From the NCBI GenBank assembly GCA_016285815.1, contig JAEERN010000241.1:1-8442 (forward strand): a stretch of DNA of 8,442 bases. Reading direction: 5' to 3'. The notes under the pieces are model-generated. The model had not been told where the DNA came from and searched no databases. It was given only the letters and a program-made list of their open reading frames with translations. Positions 1 to 6,500 of the stretch are shown here, piece after piece. Positions within the stretch are counted from its first letter, which is position 1. The number at the start of each line of letters is the position of its first letter. This DNA is from Clostridiales bacterium. GTDB taxonomy: Bacteria > Bacillota > Clostridia > Oscillospirales > QAMX01. A program made the position numbers and the translations under genes.

Positions 1-1851
1 CCCGCCGCCCGGGTCCCGTCCCGGGAGACCGCTTCCGCCGCCTATACGCCGCGCCCGACCCCCGCGGGAGAGGGCAAGGTCAAGGCCGACGACGTGCCCC
101 CGTGGGAAGAGCCCGCCGGGGACGGCGGGGAAGAGTACCGCTATATCGATCCCGACACCGGCGAGATCCTGCTGCCGGGCGACCCGGCGGGCGACCCGCC
201 CGTCGAATACACCGGGTACGACGCCGGACCCGACGCGCTGACGCCGGACCCCGACAACCCGGGGACGGACGCCAGGCGGGCCCGTCCCACCATGACGGCC
301 CAGGAGCTGGAAGATGCGGTCTCCGCCGCGGCCGCAGCCGCGGGCGAGCACAGCGCCGAATCCTACGTCTTCCCGCCCATCGACCTGCTCAAAAGCGCGC
401 CGCCCCCCAGCCGGGACGTCACCGACGCCGAGACCCGCATGAACCAGGAAAAGCTCATCGCCACGCTGGCCAGCTTCGGCGTCGAGGCCAGCATCGTGGG
501 CGTGACCCGCGGCCCCGCCGTCACCCGCTACGAGATCCAGCTGGGAAGCGGCATCAAGATCGCGCGGATCTCCAACCTGTCCGAGGACATCGCGCTGGCC
601 ATGGGGGCCCAGTCCGTGCGCGTGTCGGACATCCCGGAAAAGTTCGCCGTGGGCGTCGAGGTGCCCAACCGCAACGTGGAGACCGTCTATCTCCGCGACG
701 TGCTCGAGTCTCCGGAGTTCACCGGCGCCGCCTCCGGCGCCACCTTCGCGCTGGGCAAGGACATCAGCGGCCGCCCGGTGGTCAGCGACATCTCCCGCCT
801 GCCCCACGTTCTGGTGGGCGGCACCACCAACAGCGGCAAGTCCGTCTGCATCAACTCGCTGCTCATCAGCCTGATCTACAAGTCCAGCCCGGACGATCTG
901 CGGCTGATCCTCATCGACCCCAAGATGGTCGAGTTCGCCTCCTACAACGGCATCCCCCACCTGCTGATCCCCGTGGTCACCGACTTCAAAAAGGCCGCCG
1001 GCGCCCTGCAGTGGGCCGTCATGGAGATGGAAAACCGCTATCGCGTGTTCAACGAGAACGGCTTCCGCAACTTCGCGGAGTACAACGAGGGCGTCGCCGC
1101 CCGCCGGCCGGACGCCGCAGACGAAGGCGGCCCGCGGCTGGAAAAGCTGCCCCGCATCATCATCGTCATCGACGAGCTGGCCGACCTGATGATGACCAGC
1201 CCCAAAGAGGTCGAAACGGCCATCTGCCGTCTGGCCCAGAAGGCCCGCGCCGCGGGCATGAACCTGGTGGTGGCCACCCAGCGCCCGTCGGCGGACGTCA
1301 TCAAGGGCACCATGAAGGCCAACATCCCGTCGCGCATCGCCTTCTCCGTGGCCAGCTCGCTGGAATCCCGCATCATCCTGGACCGCGGCGGCGCGGAGAC
1401 GCTGCTGGGCCGCGGCGACATGCTGTTCCTGCCCATCGGCGCCACCAAGCCGCGCCGGGTCCAGGGCTGCTTCGTCTCGTCGCCGGAGATCGAAAGCGTC
1501 GTGGCCTTCATCAAGCACGGCGCCGAGGCGACCTACGACGAGGACATCATCCGCCAGATCGAGCGCGTGGCCGACGGCGGCGGCGCCTCGGAGGACGGCG
1601 GCGGCGACGGCGACGAGGACCGCGACGAGCTGTTCGACGAGGCCGTCAGCATCTGCATCGGCCTGAACCAGTGCTCGGCCACCATGCTGCAGCGGCGGCT
1701 GAAGATCGGCTTCGCCCGGGCTTCGCGCATCGTGGACCAGATGGAGGCCTGCGGCATCGTGGGCAGCAGCGAGGGCGCCAAGCCCCGCGCCCTGCTCATC
1801 AGCCGCGAGGACTGGAACGAGATGCAGTACCGGAAATCGTTCAACGAATAA
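1..1851 (+). CDS. ftsK: FtsK/SpoIIIE-family DNA translocase, C-terminal part (5' truncated by window edge)
   Basis: ATP-driven double-stranded DNA pump that moves chromosomal DNA through the division or sporulation septum. The frame is open to base 1, so the true start and the usual N-terminal membrane helices lie upstream; the GTG at 94 is only the first start-like codon and lies in a Pro/Asp/Gly-rich linker. 616 residues are visible (counted from base 1). They show the alpha domain (about 120-235, including VTRGPAVTRYEIQLGSGIKI), the RecA-like beta domain with Walker A GTTNSGKS (274-281), Walker B IIIVIDE (386-392) and ATQRPS (425-430), and a winged-helix gamma domain (about 542-608, SATMLQRRLKIGFARASRIVDQMEA). 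The gamma domain in this family reads polar DNA motifs. An acidic Gly/Asp linker (525-542) joins beta and gamma. Walker A has Asn where Gly is more usual (GTTGSGKS), which keeps the GxxxxGKS pattern. Family assignment is firm; FtsK versus SpoIIIE (division versus sporulation role) cannot be decided here. Confidence 0.97.
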   Translation, partial: PAARVPSRETASAAYTPRPTPAGEGKVKADDVPPWEEPAGDGGEEYRYIDPDTGEILLPGDPAGDPPVEYTGYDAGPDALTPDPDNPGTDARRARPTMTAQELEDAVSAAAAAAGEHSAESYVFPPIDLLKSAPPPSRDVTDAETRMNQEKLIATLASFGVEASIVGVTRGPAVTRYEIQLGSGIKIARISNLSEDIALAMGAQSVRVSDIPEKFAVGVEVPNRNVETVYLRDVLESPEFTGAASGATFALGKDISGRPVVSDISRLPHVLVGGTTNSGKSVCINSLLISLIYKSSPDDLRLILIDPKMVEFASYNGIPHLLIPVVTDFKKAAGALQWAVMEMENRYRVFNENGFRNFAEYNEGVAARRPDAADEGGPRLEKLPRIIIVIDELADLMMTSPKEVETAICRLAQKARAAGMNLVVATQRPSADVIKGTMKANIPSRIAFSVASSLESRIILDRGGAETLLGRGDMLFLPIGATKPRRVQGCFVSSPEIESVVAFIKHGAEATYDEDIIRQIERVADGGGASEDGGGDGDEDRDELFDEAVSICIGLNQCSATMLQRRLKIGFARASRIVDQMEACGIVGSSEGAKPRALLISREDWNEMQYRKSFNE

Positions 1852-1856
1852 ACACG

Positions 1857-1870
1857 CGCGGGTCCCCGCG
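1857..1870 (+). other. Short GC hairpin in the ftsK-yicC gap
   Basis: CGCGG and CCGCG can pair around GTCC six bases after the ftsK stop codon. There is no run of T after it, so it does not look like an intrinsic terminator. A second CCCGCG at 1872-1877 offers an alternative partner. In DNA this GC-rich such a small stem can arise by chance. It could act as a weak pause or RNA-end-protecting structure, but nothing else supports that. The rest of the 49-base gap holds only the yicC ribosome binding site. Confidence 0.2.
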
Positions 1871-1882
1871 GCCCGCGGATCG

Positions 1883-1888
1883 AAAGGA
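1883..1888 (+). promoter_or_regulatory. Ribosome binding site of yicC
   Basis: AAAGGA lies directly against the ATG at 1889, too close for normal initiation, and 12 bases before the in-frame ATG at 1901. The rpoZ and def leaders use the same AAAGGAA with 9-10 base spacing. This favours the ATG at 1901 as the yicC start. Confidence 0.6.
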
Positions 1889-1900
1889 ATGGACAGACAC

Positions 1901-2779
1901 ATGGTCAAAAGCATGACCGGCTACGGCCGGAGCCAGGCCGTCTTCGGGAACAAGACCGTCACCGTGGAGCTGAAATCCGTCAACAACCGCTTCTTCGACT
2001 GCTCCGTCCGCTGCCCCAAGGCCTATATGTTCCTGGAAGAGCCCGTCAAGGCCGACATCAAGGCCTCGGGCGTGACCCGCGGCAAGGCGGACGTCTTCAT
2101 CGGGCTGGAATACGCCGCCGGGGATCTGGCCGTCTCGTTCAGCGAGACCGCCGCCGCGCGGTATATCGAGAGCATCGGGGCGCTGGCGGAGAAGTTCGGG
2201 CTGGAGAACGACGTCACCGCCATGAAGATCGCCCAGATGCCGGACGTGTTCTCCGTCGAGCGCGTCGAGGAGGATCGGGACGAACTGCTGGCCCAGGTCC
2301 GCGCCGTCCTGGCCGAGGCGCTGAAGTCCTTCGACGCCATGCGCGCGGCCGAGGGACAGCGGCTGGCGGACGACATCCTGGCCAAGGGCCGCGAGATCGC
2401 GGTCATGAAGGACGCCGTCGCCGCCCGGATGCCCGGCGTCGTGGCGGACTACCGCGCCCGCCTCACCGAGCGCATGACGGCGGTGCTGGGCGAAAACGGC
2501 GTCACCGAGCAGCGCATCCTGGCCGAGGCCGCGGTCTTCGCGGACCGCACGGCCACGGACGAGGAGACCGTCCGCCTCACCAGCCACCTGACCCAGCTGG
2601 AAAAGATCTTCGCCGAGGGCGGGGCGGTGGGCCGCAAGCTGGACTTTCTGGTCCAGGAGATCAACCGGGAGATCAACACCATCGGCTCGAAGGCCAACGA
2701 CCTCGAGGTCACCGGGCTGGTGCTGGATATGAAATGCGAGCTGGAAAAGATCCGCGAGCAGATCCAAAATCTTGAGTGA
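1901..2779 (+). CDS. yicC: YicC/YloC family putative endoribonuclease
   Basis: 292-residue soluble protein of the YicC/YloC family, close to the usual length of about 290. Family members have been described as metal-dependent endoribonucleases, with E. coli YicC linked to small-RNA turnover; the role in this organism is inferred. The N-terminus MVKSMTGYGRS is the family signature, followed by VELKSVNNRFFD. The C-terminal domain ends with LDFLVQEINREINTIGSKA and then ELEKIREQIQNLE, its most conserved part. An earlier in-frame ATG at 1889 would add MDRH, but the ribosome binding site touches that codon and homologues begin at M-[IV]-KSMTG, so 1901 is preferred. There is no signal peptide or membrane segment. 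It is the first gene of the conserved yicC-remA-gmk-rpoZ block, and remA starts 22 bases after its stop. Confidence 0.95.
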   Translation: MVKSMTGYGRSQAVFGNKTVTVELKSVNNRFFDCSVRCPKAYMFLEEPVKADIKASGVTRGKADVFIGLEYAAGDLAVSFSETAAARYIESIGALAEKFGLENDVTAMKIAQMPDVFSVERVEEDRDELLAQVRAVLAEALKSFDAMRAAEGQRLADDILAKGREIAVMKDAVAARMPGVVADYRARLTERMTAVLGENGVTEQRILAEAAVFADRTATDEETVRLTSHLTQLEKIFAEGGAVGRKLDFLVQEINREINTIGSKANDLEVTGLVLDMKCELEKIREQIQNLE

Positions 2780-2801
2780 AAAGGACCGGGAAAAGATCGT
2801 T

Positions 2802-3095
2802 ATGAACGAAGTGAGACTTGTCAATATCGGCTTCGGCAACATGGTCTCGTCGGGCCGGATCGTCGCCATCGTGAGCCCCGAGTCCGCGCCGGTGAAGCGC
2901 ATCATCAGCGAGGCGCGCAAAAAGAGCATGCTCATCGACGGCACCTGCGGCCGCCGCACCCGCGCGGTCATTGTCACCGACAGCGACCACGTGATCCTCT
3001 CCTCCATCCAGCCGGAGACCGTGGCCAACCGCGTCAAGGACTGGAGCGACGACGAGGACGACGAAGAGGAAGACGAGGTCGCTGAAGATGAGTAA
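2802..3095 (+). CDS. remA: RemA-like DNA-binding regulator (DUF370)
   Basis: 97-residue RemA/DUF370 protein. In Bacillus subtilis RemA is a ring-forming DNA-binding protein that activates biofilm-matrix and osmoprotection genes; its targets here are unknown. Family blocks are clear: LVNIGFGNMVSSGR (6-19), IVSPESAPVKR, and LIDGTCGRRTRAVIVTDSDH followed by VILSSIQPETV. Arg19 and Pro30 line up with B. subtilis Arg18 and Pro29 as I recall that sequence, so ATG 2802 gives a start offset by only one residue. A TTG at 2772 would add ten residues and overlap yicC by 8 bases, but no ribosome binding site precedes it. The site before 2802 is also weak, so coupling to yicC translation is plausible. The last 16 residues (82-97) contain 13 Asp/Glu, an acidic tail that the B. 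subtilis protein lacks. The gene overlaps gmk by 8 bases. Confidence 0.94.
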   Translation: MNEVRLVNIGFGNMVSSGRIVAIVSPESAPVKRIISEARKKSMLIDGTCGRRTRAVIVTDSDHVILSSIQPETVANRVKDWSDDEDDEEEDEVAEDE

Positions 3096-3774
3096 GGGCC
3101 TGCTTTTGATCGTCTCCGGCCCGTCCGGCGTCGGAAAGGGGACCGTCATCGCGGCCCTGCGTGAAAAGCTGCGCGCCCGGCTGGGGCGGGAGATCTACCT
3201 GTCCGTCTCGCTGACCACCCGGGACCCCCGTCCCGGCGAGGTGGACGGCGTCCACTACAGCTTCGTCACCCGCGAGACCTTCGCCAAGATGGTGGCGGCC
3301 GACGGCTTCGCCGAATACGAGGAGTTCGCCGGCAACTTTTACGGCACCCCCCGGGCGCCCGTGCTGGCCCACGCCGCGGCGGGCGACATCGTGGTCTTCG
3401 ACATCGAGGTCAAGGGCGCGGCGCGGATGCGGAAGAGCTTTCCCGAAGCCGTCTCCGTGTTCATCACGCCGCCGTCTCCCGAAGAGCTGCGCCGCCGTCT
3501 GCTGGGCCGCGGCACCGACACGCCGGCCAGCGTGGAAAAGCGGCTGGCCATCTCGGTGGAAGAGTGCAAGCGCGCTTCGGAATTCACCCACGTCCTCTGC
3601 AACGACACCGTGGACGACGCCTCGGAACGGCTCTATGCCATCGTGACCGAGGCGCTGGCCGCCGAAGCGGAAGACGAGACCGCCGGGGCGGAGGCCCCCG
3701 CGGAAGAGACCGCTCCGGAAGAGACCGCCTGTCCGGCGGAGGGCGGCCGTCCCTCTGCCCCATCGGAAAAATGA
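3088..3774 (+). CDS. gmk: Guanylate kinase
   Basis: Transfers phosphate from ATP to GMP to give GDP in the cytosol, an essential step towards GTP and dGTP. 228 residues, longer than the usual 200-210. The P-loop GPSGVGKGT is at 11-19. The GMP-binding region follows: SVSLTTRDPRPGEVDGVHYS, then the EYEEFAGNFYGTPRAPV segment. After it come DIVVFDIEVKGA and the lid-region LRRRLLGRGTDTPASVEKRL. The catalytic core ends near residue 193. The remaining 35 residues are an Ala/Glu/Pro-rich tail with EETA repeats and no recognisable domain. ATG 3088 sits inside the remA 3' end (8-base overlap), preceded by GAGG at 3075-3078 with 9-base spacing, so gmk translation is probably coupled to remA. rpoZ follows after 19 bases. 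Confidence 0.97.
   Translation: MSKGLLLIVSGPSGVGKGTVIAALREKLRARLGREIYLSVSLTTRDPRPGEVDGVHYSFVTRETFAKMVAADGFAEYEEFAGNFYGTPRAPVLAHAAAGDIVVFDIEVKGAARMRKSFPEAVSVFITPPSPEELRRRLLGRGTDTPASVEKRLAISVEECKRASEFTHVLCNDTVDDASERLYAIVTEALAAEAEDETAGAEAPAEETAPEETACPAEGGRPSAPSEK
3667..3729 (+). repeat. Degenerate 15-bp tandem repeat encoding the Gmk tail
   Basis: Two adjacent 15-base units, 3700-3714 (GCGGAAGAGACCGCT) and 3715-3729 (CCGGAAGAGACCGCC), differ only at the first and last base and encode AEETA and PEETA. A related copy at 3667-3684 carries one extra codon and encodes AEDETA. The unit length is a multiple of three, so copy-number change would keep the reading frame. Confidence 0.7.
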
Positions 3775-3778
3775 ACGG

Positions 3779-3784
3779 AAAGGA
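3779..3784 (+). promoter_or_regulatory. Ribosome binding site of rpoZ
   Basis: AAAGGA lies 9 bases before the rpoZ ATG at 3794, in the 19-base gap after gmk. The surrounding GGAAAGGAAC is identical in the def leader (6483-6492). Confidence 0.75.
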
Positions 3785-3793
3785 ACCTGTATC

Positions 3794-3997
3794 ATGCTGT
3801 ATCCCACTCTTGACTCTCTGATCGAAAAGATCGGCAACCGCTATCTGCTGGTGAACGTCACCGCCATGCGCGCCCGCGAGATCGCCCAGGAGGCCGCCGA
3901 GCAGGGCGTCCGTCTGACGGAAAAGCCCGTCAAGCTGGCCGTCATGGACATCGCCGAGGGGCGCTACGTCTACTCGCCCACCGAACAGCAGAAGTGA
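3794..3997 (+). CDS. rpoZ: DNA-directed RNA polymerase omega subunit
   Basis: Small non-catalytic polymerase subunit that wraps the beta-prime C-terminus and helps core enzyme assembly. 67 residues, the short form typical of Firmicutes. It begins MLYPTLDSLIEKIGNRYLLV, followed by VTAMRAREIAQEA, which matches the family pattern RY.LV...A.RAR.I in the main helical part. The KPVKLAVMDIAEGRYVY segment corresponds to the family's KPV..A..EIA.G.I motif. Its place directly after gmk is the conserved one (also gmk-rpoZ in proteobacteria), which supports the call for such a short protein. The start at ATG 3794 has a well-spaced AAAGGA site. A 63-base gap to priA follows. Confidence 0.93.
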   Translation: MLYPTLDSLIEKIGNRYLLVNVTAMRAREIAQEAAEQGVRLTEKPVKLAVMDIAEGRYVYSPTEQQK

Positions 3998-4060
3998 TCT
4001 CCGGCGATTTCCCCGCCTGACCGCCCCGCAAACGATCTCCGCCGGAAGGAGGGACGCTCC
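3998..4060 (+). other. rpoZ-priA intergenic gap with a short repeated motif
   Basis: This is the longest non-coding stretch in the window. GATCTCCGGCG (3996-4006, overlapping the rpoZ stop) recurs as GATCTCCGCCG (4034-4044) with one mismatch. TCCGGCG at 4000-4006 can also pair with CGCCGGA at 4040-4046, a 7-bp stem closing a 33-base loop. No convincing -35/-10 pair and no terminator with a T-run is seen. coaBC, which sits here in many Firmicutes, is absent. Confidence 0.35.
4046..4052 (+). promoter_or_regulatory. Strong ribosome binding site of priA
   Basis: AAGGAGG is a near-perfect complement to the 16S rRNA 3' end, 8 bases before the GTG at 4061. It fixes GTG as the priA start. It is stronger than the AAAGGAA sites before yicC, rpoZ and def. 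Confidence 0.9.
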
Positions 4061-6469
4061 GTGAGTCAAACGGTCCGGGTCGCCGTGCGCGCCGACAGCT
4101 ACGCCTACGACAGGCCTTATACCTATCTCGCGCCGGAGGGGACCCGCCTTCTGCCCGGCGTTCGGGTCCTCGTGCCCTTCGGGGCCGGGAACCGGCCGGT
4201 CCAGGGCATCGTCCTGGCCGTCTCCGACGGGCCCGCGCCGGAAAAGGCGAAGACCGTGCTGAGCGCGCTGGACGCGGCCCCCCTGCTGTCCGAAGAGGAC
4301 CTGCGGCTGATGCTCTGGCTGCGCGGCAAGTGCTTCTGCACCTGCTACGACGTGTTGCGGGCCATGATCCCCGCGGGGCTGGACCTGAAGACCAGCGTGA
4401 CCTACCGTCTGTCCGGCGGGGACGCGCCGCCCCCAGAAGAGGGGCACCGGCTGTATCCTCTTTACGACTTCATCCGCCGCTCGGACGGCGGCGCGACCCA
4501 GAGCGAGCTGGAGCGCACGTTCCCCGAGCTGGATCTGGCCCGGGACCTGGCGGCGCTCTCCCGCAAAAAGCTCATCGTGTCCGACCGGCAGGAGCTGCGC
4601 GGCGTCAGCGACAAAAAGATGAAATACGTGCGCCTCATCGCGCCGCCGGACGGGGTCCGGCTCGGTGCGAAGCAGGCCGAGGTCGTCGATTTTCTGCGCG
4701 GCGGCGGGGAATACTCCGTTCGTGAGGTCAACTATTACACCGGCGCGGCCGCGGCCACGATCCGCCGGCTGGCGGACATGGGGCTGGTCGCGGTCCGCGA
4801 ACAGACCGTGCCGCGGCTCGCGATCAAGCGGACCGGCCCCGGCGGGCAGACGCCCGATCCGGTGCTGAACGCCGAACAGCAGGCCGCCTTCGACGGTCTC
4901 GCCGCCCTCTGCGACGGGACCCCCCACGCCGCTCTGCTCCACGGCGTCACCGGAAGCGGCAAGACCATGGTCTATATCCGGCTGATCCGAAAGGTGCTGG
5001 CCCAGGGCCGCGGGGCCATCGTGCTGGTCCCCGAGATCTCTCTGACGCCCCAGCTGCTGGACCGCTTCGTCGGCTGTTTCGGCGACCGCGTGGCGCTGAT
5101 CCACTCGTCGCTGAGCGTCGGCGAGCGGAGCGACGAATGGAAGCGCATCCGCGCGGGAAAGGCGGACGTGGTCGTCGGCACCCGCTCGGCCGTCTTCGCG
5201 CCGGTGAAGGATCTGGGCCTCATCGTGCTGGACGAGGAACAGGAGCACACCTATCGTTCGGAACAGTCCCCCCGCTATCACGCCCGCGACGTGGCGCGCT
5301 TCCGCGCCGCCGCCCACGGGGCCCTGATGCTGCTGGGCTCGGCCACCCCGTCGGTGGAGAGCATGTACGCCGCCCGCACAGGGCGGTACAGCCTGTTCCG
5401 GCTGACGACGCGCTTCGGCGGGGCCGCTCTGCCCCGGGTCGTCTTTTCCGACATGGGCGAAGAGCTGCGCCGCGGCAACGGCGGCATGATCGGCGAAGAG
5501 CTGGCCGGCCGGCTGGCCCGGACCTTTGCCGGCGGCCACCAGGCGATCCTGTTCCTGAACCGGCGCGGCAACAGCCGCTGTCTCTTCTGCCGAAGCTGCG
5601 GCAAGGCCGTCAAATGCCCCAACTGTTCGGTCTCGCTGACCTATCACTCGGCCAACGACCGCCTCATGTGCCACTACTGCGGCCATTCGGAGAAGGCCGT
5701 CCGCACCTGTCCGTCCTGCGGCAGCGCGGCGCTGACCCGCGAAGGCGGCGGCACCCAGCGCGCCGAGGCCGAGCTGCGCAAGCTGTTCCCCGGACGCGGG
5801 ATCATCCGCATGGACGCGGACACCACCTCCGGGAAGGAATCCCACGAAAAGCTGCTGTCCCGGTTCCGGGACGAGAACGTGCCCATGCTGCTGGGCACCC
5901 AGATGATCGCCAAGGGGCTGGACTTTCCCAACGTGACGCTGGTGGGCGTTCTGGACGGGGACCAGCTGCTGAACGTTCCCGACTTCCGCGCCGCCGAGCG
6001 CACCTTTTCCATGGTCACCCAGGCCGTCGGCCGCGCCGGCCGCGGATCCGACGCGGGCGGCGCCGTGATCCAGACCTGCGCGCCGGACGATCCGGTCCTG
6101 CGCGCCGCCGCGGCCCAGGACTACGACGGGTTCTTCCGCCGGGAGATCGCCTATCGCAAGGCCTTCCGCTATCCCCCCTTCTGCGAGCTTCTGGTGGTCG
6201 AGCTGTCCGGAACGGACAACACGCGGCTCTACACCGCCGCGGCCCACGTCTGCGCCCGTCTGGCCGAGGTCGTCGGCCCGGACAACGTCTTCCCCCCCTC
6301 CCCCGCGCCGGTGTTCCGGCTGAACAACAAGCTGCGCTATCGCGTCATCGCCAAGACCGCCGACACCCGCGCCGTGCGGGACGGGACGGCCGCCGTGCTG
6401 CGGGACTTTTTGTCCCGCCGGATCTACAAGGGCATCGGCATCGCCGCAGCCTTCGACCCCTTTGAATAA
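4061..6469 (+). CDS. priA: Primosomal protein N', replication restart helicase PriA
   Basis: Superfamily 2 DNA helicase that recognises stalled forks and reloads the replicative helicase. 802 residues, as expected for Firmicutes (about 805 in B. subtilis). The N-terminal 3'-DNA-end-binding domain (about 5-100) includes YTYLAPEG and VRVLVPFGAGNRPVQG. Winged-helix-like sequence follows (about 130-265). The helicase core carries Walker A GVTGSGKT (295-302), the DEAH-type box as DEEQEH (391-396) followed by TYRSEQSPRYHARDVA, GTQMIAKGLDFPNV (from 612) and QAVGRAGRG (654-662). Eight zinc-binding cysteines sit as four CxxC pairs at 510/513, 519/522, 537/540 and 550/553; Cys507 is extra. The C-terminal domain includes FRYPPF and KLRYRVIAK. 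It starts with GTG behind a strong AAGGAGG and ends 31 bases before def. No frameshift or truncation is seen. Confidence 0.98.
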   Translation: MSQTVRVAVRADSYAYDRPYTYLAPEGTRLLPGVRVLVPFGAGNRPVQGIVLAVSDGPAPEKAKTVLSALDAAPLLSEEDLRLMLWLRGKCFCTCYDVLRAMIPAGLDLKTSVTYRLSGGDAPPPEEGHRLYPLYDFIRRSDGGATQSELERTFPELDLARDLAALSRKKLIVSDRQELRGVSDKKMKYVRLIAPPDGVRLGAKQAEVVDFLRGGGEYSVREVNYYTGAAAATIRRLADMGLVAVREQTVPRLAIKRTGPGGQTPDPVLNAEQQAAFDGLAALCDGTPHAALLHGVTGSGKTMVYIRLIRKVLAQGRGAIVLVPEISLTPQLLDRFVGCFGDRVALIHSSLSVGERSDEWKRIRAGKADVVVGTRSAVFAPVKDLGLIVLDEEQEHTYRSEQSPRYHARDVARFRAAAHGALMLLGSATPSVESMYAARTGRYSLFRLTTRFGGAALPRVVFSDMGEELRRGNGGMIGEELAGRLARTFAGGHQAILFLNRRGNSRCLFCRSCGKAVKCPNCSVSLTYHSANDRLMCHYCGHSEKAVRTCPSCGSAALTREGGGTQRAEAELRKLFPGRGIIRMDADTTSGKESHEKLLSRFRDENVPMLLGTQMIAKGLDFPNVTLVGVLDGDQLLNVPDFRAAERTFSMVTQAVGRAGRGSDAGGAVIQTCAPDDPVLRAAAAQDYDGFFRREIAYRKAFRYPPFCELLVVELSGTDNTRLYTAAAHVCARLAEVVGPDNVFPPSPAPVFRLNNKLRYRVIAKTADTRAVRDGTAAVLRDFLSRRIYKGIGIAAAFDPFE

Positions 6470-6484
6470 CGACACCTGAATTGG

Positions 6485-6490
6485 AAAGGA
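6485..6490 (+). promoter_or_regulatory. Ribosome binding site of def
   Basis: AAAGGA is placed 10 bases before the def ATG at 6501 in the 31-base gap after priA. It is part of GGAAAGGAAC, shared with the rpoZ leader. Confidence 0.75.
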
Positions 6491-6500
6491 ACGGACCCCC

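Noticed and set aside
1857..1877. Intrinsic terminator after ftsK
   Set aside because: A small GC stem is present but no T-run follows, so termination is not supported; kept only as a low-confidence hairpin.
102..1916. A 604-codon + strand frame overlapping ftsK
   Set aside because: Arg/Pro/Gly/His-rich shadow frame with no motifs, while the overlapping ftsK frame has Walker A, Walker B and the gamma domain.
1841..3037. A 398-codon open frame on the - strand opposite yicC and remA
   Set aside because: It is in register with yicC and open for the same codon-bias reason. It crosses the yicC-remA junction and resembles no family.
5137..6465. A 442-codon + strand frame inside priA
   Set aside because: Arg/Gly/Pro-rich frame-shifted reading of the helicase core, with no domain or ribosome binding site.
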